Part shown: positions 1-6,420 of the stretch, piece by piece
Position numbering within the stretch: the first letter of the stretch is position 1
Layout: each line of letters opens with the position of its first letter
Source: CBDULX01 sp965368175
Lineage (GTDB): Bacteria; Pseudomonadota; Gammaproteobacteria; SZUA-229
Assembly (NCBI GenBank): GCA_965368175.1
Contig: CBDULX010000140.1
Coordinates: forward strand, 1-8,273
Direction of reading: 5' to 3'
DNA: 8,273 bases
The notes under the pieces: generated by a model
Told to the model about the DNA's origin: nothing
Database searches by the model: none
Seen by the model: the letters and a program-made list of their open reading frames with translations, nothing else
Position numbers and translations under genes: made by a program

Positions 1-118
1 TAAGTTGAAAGTTATAAGTTGATGGTTTACGGGAATTACTTGATGTAGCAACATGTCTCGTCACTATCAATTACCAACGATGCACCGAGCCTGAAGCAAT
101 TTTGGAAAGTGAAAACTT

Positions 119-625
119 ATGTCATTAATTAAAATAAAAACCAGCGGTTTTAGCATCTTATTACGTGGTGGTGTACTCATTCTCATCTGGTGGGTGCTCA
201 CCGATGGTGCTGCAAATTCCTGGTGGATTGGTGTACCGGCGGTATTGCTTGCGGTTATAACCAGTGTCATGTTATTGCCGCCTGTAAGCTTTGTCTGGTA
301 CGAGTTTCTGAGGTTCGTGCCTTTTTTCCTCATGCGATCTCTGATGGGTGGTATAGATGTGGCCTGGCGAGCCTTTCATCCCAGCATGCCCATCGCCCCG
401 GACCTTATCGAATTTCCACTAATGCTACCACCGGGACTGCCACGGGTGTTTATGGCCAACACCATCAACTTGTTACCTGGCACATTGAGCGCAGAAATTG
501 ATCAACATGTTATGAAAGTACATGTACTGGACAGTCAAAAAGATTTCCTGACAGAGTTTAATGCAGTGGAACAAAGTGTGGCCCGTATATTCGGTATACC
601 CCATAACGCATCGTGGGAGAGGTGA
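119..625 (+). CDS. mnhE: Mrp/Mnh cation:proton antiporter subunit E
   Basis: This is the small membrane subunit E of the multisubunit Na+(K+)/H+ antiporter. It is 168 residues long, normal for the family. Hydrophobic segments lie at about residues 14-28 and 36-54, with another near 62-77, followed by a cytoplasmic domain. Family hallmarks are visible: GGIDVAWRAFHP (77-88), PIAPDLIEFP (91-100), ANTINLLPGTLSAE (113-126) and VHVLD (134-138). The ATG at 119 is preceded by a purine-rich GGAAAG at 104-109, 9 bases upstream, which supports this start. It is the first visible gene of the operon, and its last codons carry the ribosome binding site of the stress-protein gene that follows 5 bases later. 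In classical Mrp operons mnhE is followed directly by mnhF, but here a usp gene lies between them. Identification is firm from the motifs; the ion transported cannot be read from the sequence. Confidence 0.93.
   Translation: MSLIKIKTSGFSILLRGGVLILIWWVLTDGAANSWWIGVPAVLLAVITSVMLLPPVSFVWYEFLRFVPFFLMRSLMGGIDVAWRAFHPSMPIAPDLIEFPLMLPPGLPRVFMANTINLLPGTLSAEIDQHVMKVHVLDSQKDFLTEFNAVEQSVARIFGIPHNASWER
615..622 (+). promoter_or_regulatory. Ribosome binding site fixing the usp start
   Basis: GGGAGAGG lies in the last codons of mnhE, 8 bases before ATG 631. It decides between that ATG and the upstream in-frame GTG at 613, which it would overlap, in favour of the ATG. Confidence 0.75.
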
Positions 626-630
626 ATGAA

Positions 631-1611
631 ATGAAACGATTTAAAGATATTGTTTGTGTGGTAGAAACCGGAATCACCTGCAAACCTGCCCTGGAACGTG
701 CCGTCACACTGGCGGAGAACAATCAGGCCAGATTGACGGTAGTAGAAGTCATCCCCCGTATCACTGCCGGTATCGGCATGCCGGACGGTGGTCCGATCTC
801 CGCTGATCTTCAGGCTGCAATGCTAAGCGAACATACGCAGAACCTCGAAGCTCAGATCGAAGCTTTTCGTACAAGAACCAGGATCAACACCCGGGTGTTA
901 CAAGGTGTCCCTTTTCTGGAAATCATCCGCGAAGTCATGCGCAACGAACATGACCTGGTAATCAAGATTCCCGAAACACGGGACTGGCTGGATCGTTTTT
1001 TAACCAGTGATGATATGCACCTGTTGCGTAAATGCCCCTGTCCGGTGTGGCTCATCAAACCTCAGGCACCAAAATCCTACCGACGCATTCTGGTGGCCGT
1101 TGATGTCGATGACGCCTATCCGCCGGAGGAACTGGAATCACGACAGCTACTGAACCGACAGGTTATGGAAATGGCCAGCTCTATGGCACTCTCCGATTTT
1201 GCCGAACTGCATATCGTCCATGCCTGGGAGGCGATTGGTGAGAGCGCCATGCGCAGTGCGTTTATGCGTACCCCGGAAGAAGATATTATTAATTACATCG
1301 AACAGGTGAAACGACAGCATAAAGCTAATCTGGATACGCTGGTGAACAAAATAACTGACAATATGAAACAGGAGGCACTGGATTATCTCAAACCCCAGAC
1401 ACACCTGGTAAAGGGTTCGGCTCGCAAAGAGATCCCGGAACTGGCGAAACGGATCGAAGCCGATCTTGTGGTCATGGGGACCGTCGCCCGCACAGGCATT
1501 CCCGGCTTCATCATGGGCAATACGGCGGAGACCATTCTGAATCAGATTGATTGCTCCATACTTGCGATCAAGCCGCCGGGTTTCAAAACACCTGTCACCC
1601 TGGAAGTTTAA
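631..1611 (+). CDS. Tandem-domain universal stress protein, UspE-like
   Basis: This is a soluble cytoplasmic protein of 326 residues with two Usp domains, about 1-145 and 149-316. The first ends in a stretch (about 109-143) containing DMHLLRKCPCPVWLIKP, which resembles E. coli UspE. The second carries a nucleotide-loop-like motif GTVARTGIPGFIMGNTAE (283-300). The classical ATP-binding pattern G-2x-G-9x-G-S/T is altered: the second glycine is Ala286 and the Ser/Thr is Asn297, so ATP binding is uncertain. The start is set at ATG 631 because GGGAGAGG (615-622) lies 8 bases upstream. An in-frame GTG at 613 would overlap mnhE and has no better site. The gene sits between mnhE and mnhF with 5- and 6-base gaps, so it is co-transcribed with the antiporter. 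A role in sensing stress or energy state for the transporter is inference only. Confidence 0.92.
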   Translation: MKRFKDIVCVVETGITCKPALERAVTLAENNQARLTVVEVIPRITAGIGMPDGGPISADLQAAMLSEHTQNLEAQIEAFRTRTRINTRVLQGVPFLEIIREVMRNEHDLVIKIPETRDWLDRFLTSDDMHLLRKCPCPVWLIKPQAPKSYRRILVAVDVDDAYPPEELESRQLLNRQVMEMASSMALSDFAELHIVHAWEAIGESAMRSAFMRTPEEDIINYIEQVKRQHKANLDTLVNKITDNMKQEALDYLKPQTHLVKGSARKEIPELAKRIEADLVVMGTVARTGIPGFIMGNTAETILNQIDCSILAIKPPGFKTPVTLEV

Positions 1612-1617
1612 ACACAA

Positions 1618-1896
1618 GTGCAGACTCTCTACCTCTCATTAGCGCTGTTTCTGTTGTTCAACCTTGTTGCCGGTATGTGGCGCATACTTCGTGGCCCGAC
1701 CGCCGCCGATCGCATGCTGGCCGCACAGTTATTTGGCACCACCGCGGTTGCCATGCTACTGCTGCTGGCTCAGGCTATGGAAAATCCTGCCCTGCGCGAT
1801 GTAGCACTGGTGTTTGCCCTGCTGGCTGCGGTAACAGCAGTGGCCTTCGTTCAGCGCGCCTGGCCGGGACAGGAAGAAGATGATGACAGCAATTGA
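1618..1896 (+). CDS. mnhF: Mrp/Mnh cation:proton antiporter subunit F
   Basis: This small membrane subunit has 92 residues and three predicted membrane helices (about 3-20, 35-53 and 60-80). Diagnostic features are RILRGPTAADRMLAAQLFGT (22-41) and the buried acidic site in ALRDVALVFALLAAVTAVAF (58-77, Asp61), both typical of MnhF/MrpF. The C-terminus is strongly acidic (EEDDD). The start is a GTG at 1618, six bases after the usp stop codon, with only a distant GGAAG (1602-1606) as a Shine-Dalgarno site. Initiation is therefore probably helped by translational coupling to usp. No other start in this frame keeps the first helix. The 3' end overlaps mnhG by 17 bases. Function: part of the membrane core of the Mrp complex. 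Confidence 0.92.
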   Translation: MQTLYLSLALFLLFNLVAGMWRILRGPTAADRMLAAQLFGTTAVAMLLLLAQAMENPALRDVALVFALLAAVTAVAFVQRAWPGQEEDDDSN

Positions 1897-2182
1897 TGTT
1901 CTCTCCACGGTACTGCTAATCTCCGGAGCGGTGTTCTTTCTGGCCGGCACCCTTGGCCTGCTGCGCTTTCCCGATGTATACACACGTCTCCATGCCCTGA
2001 CCAAGGCCGACAATCTGGGCCTGGGCCTGATGGTAGCGGGGCTGGCCGTACAGGCAGAATCCTGGGCCACAGCGGGTAAATTAATACTGATCTGGTTGCT
2101 GGTATTACTGGCCGGAGCCAGCGTTGCTCACCTGATCGCCAGAGGCGCATTGCACAAAGGAATTCGCTTATGGAAACGGTGA
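1880..2182 (+). CDS. mnhG: Mrp/Mnh cation:proton antiporter subunit G
   Basis: This is a membrane subunit of 100 residues with three predicted helices (about 5-27, 45-58 and 66-88). The motif GTLGLLRFPDVYTRLHALTK (23-42) is the signature of MnhG/PhaG proteins, followed by ADNLGLGL (43-50). Two consecutive ATG codons, 1880 and 1883, are possible starts. AGGAAG at 1871-1876 is spaced 3 bases from the first and 6 from the second, so the real start may be 1883, which removes one Met. The gene overlaps mnhF by 17 (or 14) bases and the next gene by 13 bases, indicating coupled translation within the operon. Confidence 0.93.
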   Translation: MMTAIDVLSTVLLISGAVFFLAGTLGLLRFPDVYTRLHALTKADNLGLGLMVAGLAVQAESWATAGKLILIWLLVLLAGASVAHLIARGALHKGIRLWKR

Positions 2183-3144
2183 CTCTACTGACGTGGACCT
2201 TCGATGGTCTGCTGGGATTGACCTTGTTATGGCTGGCCTGGAGCACCCTGACCTGCTCGGATCTGTTCAAGGCCATTGTGTTGTTTGTCGCCTTTGGCCT
2301 CCTAATGGCACTGGCCTGGGTGCGCCTGGACGCACCGGACGTCGCACTCGCCGAAGCCGCCATTGGTGCCGGCTTAACCGGTGCCCTGTTGATGTCTGCG
2401 CTGGCAAGACTGGAGTCTGCTGGAGATGAAAAAACACCGGCTCAGAATGAAAAGCAGAGTCGAACCATCCAGGGCCTGCAATGGTTGCCGATTTTTGCAA
2501 TGCTGCTGGTCGCTACCGGACTCGGCTATGGGGTTTTATTATTTCCGTCATATGCACCGGGGCTAAGTGCGGAGGTCAGCGCAAATATGCAAGCCAGTGG
2601 CGTGAGCAACCCGGTGACCGCTGTGCTGCTCAATTTCCGAGCTTATGACACCCTGCTGGAAATGATGGTGTTATTAATTGCTTTGCTGGGAGTCTGGTCG
2701 TTCGGTGATGCGACAATGCATCGCGAGACCACTCCCGGCATTATGCTAAATACATTATCACGTCTATTGATTCCTATATTAATCCTGATATCTGCTTACC
2801 TGCTGTGGGTCGGAGCCCATGCACCTGGCGGTGCTTTTCAGGCTGGTTCGGTACTGGGCGCGGCGGGGGTGATGCTGCTATTGGCAGGCTGGCGACTGCA
2901 CGCTGGTTTTAGTGCATTACCCCTGCGGCTCATTCTACTGGCAGGACCTGCCAGCTTCGTGGCCATGGCTGTGTTCACCCTGCTCATTGAAGGGCAGTTA
3001 CTGGAATATCCACCGGCGCAAGCCGGGATGCTTATCCTGATCCTCGAGACCCTGGCGACACTCACTATCGGTGCGACACTGGCAGCCCTGTTCCTGGGTG
3101 GTGCCCCTCCGGACAATAAGCAGAGCAATAAGGAACGCCCATGA
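2170..3144 (+). CDS. mnhB: Fused MrpA C-terminal (DUF4040/MbhD + MbhE-like) and MnhB subunit
   Basis: This membrane protein of 324 residues joins three parts that are separate or placed differently elsewhere. Residues about 12-80 are a DUF4040/MbhD domain with the acidic membrane motif VRLDAPDVALAEAAIGAG (51-68; Asp54, Asp57, Glu62). Residues about 104-182 are MbhE-like, with SNPVTAVLLNFRAYDTLLE (146-164), as found at the C-terminus of large MrpA proteins. Residues about 194-310 are MnhB/MrpB, with SAYLLWVGAHAPGGAFQAG (208-226). The hydrophilic stretch 82-102 is a linker. ATG 2170 has AAAGGAA (2156-2162) 7 bases upstream and overlaps mnhG by 13 bases; the stop overlaps mnhC by 4. In classical Mrp systems the first two parts belong to MrpA, which is not present as a full-length gene here. 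The fusion should sit in the central membrane module of the complex. Confidence 0.9.
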   Translation: METVTLLTWTFDGLLGLTLLWLAWSTLTCSDLFKAIVLFVAFGLLMALAWVRLDAPDVALAEAAIGAGLTGALLMSALARLESAGDEKTPAQNEKQSRTIQGLQWLPIFAMLLVATGLGYGVLLFPSYAPGLSAEVSANMQASGVSNPVTAVLLNFRAYDTLLEMMVLLIALLGVWSFGDATMHRETTPGIMLNTLSRLLIPILILISAYLLWVGAHAPGGAFQAGSVLGAAGVMLLLAGWRLHAGFSALPLRLILLAGPASFVAMAVFTLLIEGQLLEYPPAQAGMLILILETLATLTIGATLAALFLGGAPPDNKQSNKERP

Positions 3145-3455
3145 ACCTTGTAAACCTTTTCGCTCTGGTGGGTATTGGACTGTTTTGCCTTGGCCTGTAT
3201 GCCCTGATCATTCAACCCCATCTGCTGCATAAGATCCTCGCCATCAACATCATGGGAAGCGGTGTTTTCCTGGTACTGGTGGCGCTGGCGAAACGTGCCG
3301 GGGATCAACCGGACCCGGTTCCGCACGCCATGGTCATCACCGGCATCGTGGTGGCAGTCTCGGCCACGGCCATGGCTCTCACCCTGATGCTGAAACTGTC
3401 TGCGCAAACCGGGCGTGCCGAGCTTCCCGATGAGGGTGGAGAGTCCCACGAATGA
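3141..3455 (+). CDS. mnhC: Mrp/Mnh cation:proton antiporter subunit C (NuoK-like)
   Basis: This 104-residue membrane subunit is related to NuoK of complex I. It has three predicted helices (about 4-25, 32-51 and 63-87) and the family motif DPVPHAMVITGIVVAVSATA (58-77), followed by a short acidic hydrophilic tail. The ATG at 3141 forms a 4-base ATGA overlap with the preceding stop, and TAAGGA (3129-3134) lies 6 bases upstream, so the start is well supported. The 3' end overlaps the first antiporter subunit by ATGA at 3452-3455. Within the complex, subunit C lies next to the antiporter-like subunits and contributes to the central charged axis. Confidence 0.92.
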   Translation: MNLVNLFALVGIGLFCLGLYALIIQPHLLHKILAINIMGSGVFLVLVALAKRAGDQPDPVPHAMVITGIVVAVSATAMALTLMLKLSAQTGRAELPDEGGESHE

Positions 3456-4924
3456 TGGCAGTGATGTCGGAACTTCCCTGGGCTATCATGCTCATTATGC
3501 TGCCCCTGGCCGGAGGCATGGCCTGTGTCATCTGGTTACAATGGGTCAGGGTGCTAGGGCTGCTAAGCGCTTTATTGACTGCCCTGTCGGTTGCCGGCCT
3601 GGGCTGGCAGATGTACTACAATGGCGTTTATCATCATGCCGTGGGTGGCTGGGGTGCACCACTGGGCATAGACCTGTATGCAGACGGTTTGAGCCTGTTG
3701 ATGCTGGCTCTCACAGCTTTGGTCGGAGTCGGTGTCAGCATCTATTCAGCGGCTTATTTTAAATTTGAGGATGCCGTTCGCTTCTGGCCCATCTGGTTAT
3801 TCCTGCTGGCCGCACTCAATGCTCTGTTTTTATCCGCCGATATTTTTAACCTGTACGTCACCCTGGAATTGATGGGCCTGGCGGCGGTGGCACTGGCGGC
3901 CCTGAGCGGTGACAGGGATGCCCTGAGCGGAGCTATGCGTTATCTACTGGCGGCCCTGCTGGGCTCCTTATCATACCTGCTGGGTGTGGCCCTGCTCTAT
4001 CACAGCTTCGGCAGTGTGGACATCGCGATACTTGCGGACCGCGTAGACAGCTCGCCCTCGGTGTGGGCAGCACTGGGGTTAATCACTGCCGGACTTGCGC
4101 TCAAAACCGCACTGTTCCCTTTACACTTCTGGTTGCCACCAGCCCATGCCAGCGCTACAGCACCGGTCAGTGCCCTGCTATCGGCACTGGTGGTAAAAGC
4201 CTCTTTTTATATCCTGCTGCGATTATGGCTCACCATCTTCGGGCCACTTGTTAGTGAGAACGGCGAAGGCGTCGAGACACTGCTCGGCCTGCTCGGGGCA
4301 ACGGCGGTGCTCTGGGGCTCACTGCAGGCTTTGCGGCAGACCCGACTGAAATTACTGATTGCCTATTCCACGGTGGCCCAGATTGGTTACCTGTTTCTGG
4401 CATTTCCACTCGCCGCAAACGCCGGCATCACTGCCTGGAACGCGGTCGCCTACCTGGCTCTTTCCCACGCCCTGGCAAAGGCGGCCATGTTCATGGCGGC
4501 CGGTAACCTGTTGCGTTTCGGCGGCCATGATCGCATTGCAGACCTGGATAGAGTCGTGCAACGACTCCCACTGACAGCAGCGGCTTTCGCACTGGCTGGA
4601 GTAAGTATCATGGGTTTACCACCCAGTGGCGGTTTTATCGGTAAATGGCTGCTACTCCAGGCGGCCCTGATACAGGAACGCTGGGATATAGTAGCGGTAC
4701 TGATCGTCGGCGGTTTGCTGGCGGCAGCGTATATTTTTAAAGTACTGGGAAAGGCCTTCACCCAGGCTAAAATTACCCACAAAGCCAGGGCGGTTCCTGC
4801 CACCATGGAATGGACGGCACTGCTACTCGCACTGGGAGCAATACTACTGGGGTTTATGGCAGCTCCAGTTTTGGAGCTGCTGTCTATTGGTGATGCATTC
4901 GGCAGCAGTGGGGTCAGCCCATGA
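3452..4924 (+). CDS. mnhD: Antiporter subunit D, first copy (NuoM/NuoN-like, Proton_antipo_M)
   Basis: This is a large polytopic membrane protein of 490 residues, normal for MnhD, with about 14 hydrophobic segments. It belongs to the proton-conducting family shared with NuoL/M/N. The residues used for proton movement in that family are present: the TM5 glutamate Glu139 in VTLELMGL, the TM7 lysine Lys218 in LALKTALFPLHFWLPP with His225, the TM8 lysine Lys249 in APVSALLSALVVKA, Lys300 in the TM9 region, His339 and Lys343 in ALSHALAKAAMF, and Lys398 in GLPPSGGFIGKW. ATG 3452 overlaps mnhC by ATGA and has GGAGAG (3438-3443) 8 bases upstream; further Met codons at residues 2 and 5 leave a small uncertainty. 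The intact set of residues suggests an active ion-translocating subunit. Confidence 0.92.
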   Translation: MMAVMSELPWAIMLIMLPLAGGMACVIWLQWVRVLGLLSALLTALSVAGLGWQMYYNGVYHHAVGGWGAPLGIDLYADGLSLLMLALTALVGVGVSIYSAAYFKFEDAVRFWPIWLFLLAALNALFLSADIFNLYVTLELMGLAAVALAALSGDRDALSGAMRYLLAALLGSLSYLLGVALLYHSFGSVDIAILADRVDSSPSVWAALGLITAGLALKTALFPLHFWLPPAHASATAPVSALLSALVVKASFYILLRLWLTIFGPLVSENGEGVETLLGLLGATAVLWGSLQALRQTRLKLLIAYSTVAQIGYLFLAFPLAANAGITAWNAVAYLALSHALAKAAMFMAAGNLLRFGGHDRIADLDRVVQRLPLTAAAFALAGVSIMGLPPSGGFIGKWLLLQAALIQERWDIVAVLIVGGLLAAAYIFKVLGKAFTQAKITHKARAVPATMEWTALLLALGAILLGFMAAPVLELLSIGDAFGSSGVSP

Positions 4925-6420
4925 ACTGGGACCCATGGATTCCGTTAATGGTGATAGCCAGCTCACTGATACCCGGCCTGATCATCTTCACCCTGCCCGA
5001 AGAAAAGGTACGTCTACGCACTGTGCTCAACCTGACTGGAGCCGTGGTTAAACTGCTGCTGGTGGGCTGGATGATCTGGGGCGTCTATAACCAGCATCAT
5101 TATGAGACACGACTGGCGTTGTTACCGGATCTGGAACTGGTGCTACGAGCCGGACCACTAGCCATACTGTTCGTTTCCCTGTCCACCATACTCTGGCTGG
5201 TAACGACGATCTATGCCATTGGCTATCTGGAAGGCTCACCCCATCGCAGTCGCTTCTTTGGTTTTTTCAGCCTGTGCGTGACCGCCACCGTAGGTGTGGC
5301 TCTAGCCGGTAACCTGATTACCTTCCTCTTGTTCTACGAACTGTTGACCCTGTCCACCTATCCATTGCTGGTACATCGCGGCACCGAAGTGGCCCGACGT
5401 GCCGGGCAGACCTATCTTAAATACACCGTTTTTGGTGGCGCACTGCTGCTACTGGCTACGGTGTGGCTATATAGCTTAACCGGTACCCTGGAGTTTACTC
5501 CACGTGGGTTTCTCCACGGTCTCGGGGATGAACATCGCCCGGCCCTGGTCATCATTTTTGCCCTGCTCGTCGCCGGGCTGGGTGTGAAAGCGGCGCTGGT
5601 GCCTCTGCACGGCTGGCTGCCCCAGGCCATGGTTGCCCCGGCACCGGTGAGCGCTTTGCTACATGCAGTAGCCGTGGTAAAAGCCGGTGCATTCGGCATA
5701 GTTCGCGTGGTATACGATGTGTTTGGCATCGACTTTGCAGTTGGGCTGGGCGTCACAGGTCCGCTGGCATGGCTGGCAGCCGTCACCATTATCTACGGCT
5801 CCCTGCGCGCCCTGTTTCAGGATGACCTTAAACGCAGGCTGGCCTACTCCACTGTGAGCCAGGTGTCCTACATTACTTTAGGTGTGGCCATCGCCGGCCC
5901 CATTGCCACCATTGGTGGTCTGGTGCACCTGGTACACCAGGGTTTGATGAAAATCACCCTGTTTTTCTGTGCGGGAAACCTGGCCGAAACCCTGGGTATT
6001 CACAAGGTGAGTGAAATGAACGGCGTCGGTCGTCGCATGCCCTGGACCATGGCAGCTTTCACTGTCGGCGCCTTCGGCATGATCGGTGTGCCACCCGTTG
6101 CCGGTTTTATCAGTAAATGGTATCTGGGACTGGGTGCACTGGAAGCGGACCAAAGCTGGGTCATCCTGGTACTGGCTGGCAGTAGCCTGCTCAATGCAGC
6201 CTATTTCCTGCCGATATTACATACCGCCTGGTTTAAACCAACACCCGAAAACTGGCCGGATGAACATCATTTCGGCCGTAAGGAAACCGCCTGGGCATTA
6301 TTACTGCCTCCCCTGATAACGGCCGTCCTGGCCCTGGCTGCCGGACTGCTGGCAACCACGATGCTCAGCCCACTGGAATGGGCCAAACTGATTGCAGCGC
6401 GGGAGTTCTACCGATCATGA
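4921..6420 (+). CDS. mnhD: Antiporter subunit D, second copy (Proton_antipo_M)
   Basis: This is a second large antiporter-like membrane subunit of 499 residues with about 14 helices. It is clearly homologous to the preceding gene but far from identical. Key residues are kept: Glu140 in FYELLTLSTYPLL, Lys223 and His230 in GVKAALVPLHGWLPQA, His248 and Lys254 in SALLHAVAVVKAGAF, Lys304 in DDLKRRLAYSTVSQVSY, His339 and Lys344 in VHQGLMKITLF, and Lys399 in GVPPVAGFISKW. It starts at ATG 4921 in an ATGA overlap with the first copy; the Shine-Dalgarno site is weak, so coupling probably drives its translation. It may replace the NuoL-like N-terminal half of MrpA, which is missing as a separate gene, or be a true D paralogue. 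Sequence motifs alone do not decide between MnhD, MnhA N-terminus and NuoL/M-like names. Confidence 0.9.
   Translation: MNWDPWIPLMVIASSLIPGLIIFTLPEEKVRLRTVLNLTGAVVKLLLVGWMIWGVYNQHHYETRLALLPDLELVLRAGPLAILFVSLSTILWLVTTIYAIGYLEGSPHRSRFFGFFSLCVTATVGVALAGNLITFLLFYELLTLSTYPLLVHRGTEVARRAGQTYLKYTVFGGALLLLATVWLYSLTGTLEFTPRGFLHGLGDEHRPALVIIFALLVAGLGVKAALVPLHGWLPQAMVAPAPVSALLHAVAVVKAGAFGIVRVVYDVFGIDFAVGLGVTGPLAWLAAVTIIYGSLRALFQDDLKRRLAYSTVSQVSYITLGVAIAGPIATIGGLVHLVHQGLMKITLFFCAGNLAETLGIHKVSEMNGVGRRMPWTMAAFTVGAFGMIGVPPVAGFISKWYLGLGALEADQSWVILVLAGSSLLNAAYFLPILHTAWFKPTPENWPDEHHFGRKETAWALLLPPLITAVLALAAGLLATTMLSPLEWAKLIAAREFYRS

Noticed and set aside
1..118. Promoter for the antiporter operon
   Set aside because: TTGATG at 40-45 with TATCAA at 65-70 was considered, but the 19-base spacing and poor matches make it indistinguishable from chance in AT-rich sequence.
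613..630. Upstream GTG start for the usp gene
   Set aside because: The GTG at 613 would overlap the Shine-Dalgarno sequence and add seven residues not expected in the Usp fold; ATG 631 has ideal spacing.
1851..2363. Minus-strand open frame of 170 codons opposite mnhG and the mnhB fusion
   Set aside because: Low-complexity Arg/Ser/Pro-rich translation lying opposite confirmed genes; treated as a shadow frame.
2838..3449. Long minus-strand open frame of 203 codons opposite mnhB/mnhC
   Set aside because: It lies opposite two genes with strong family motifs, and its translation shows no recognisable domain. It is a by-product of codon bias.
6378..6416. Upstream ATG start for the third antiporter-like gene
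   Set aside because: It would add 13 hydrophilic residues and overlap the previous gene by 43 bases, whereas ATG 6417 matches the ATGA-overlap pattern of the operon.
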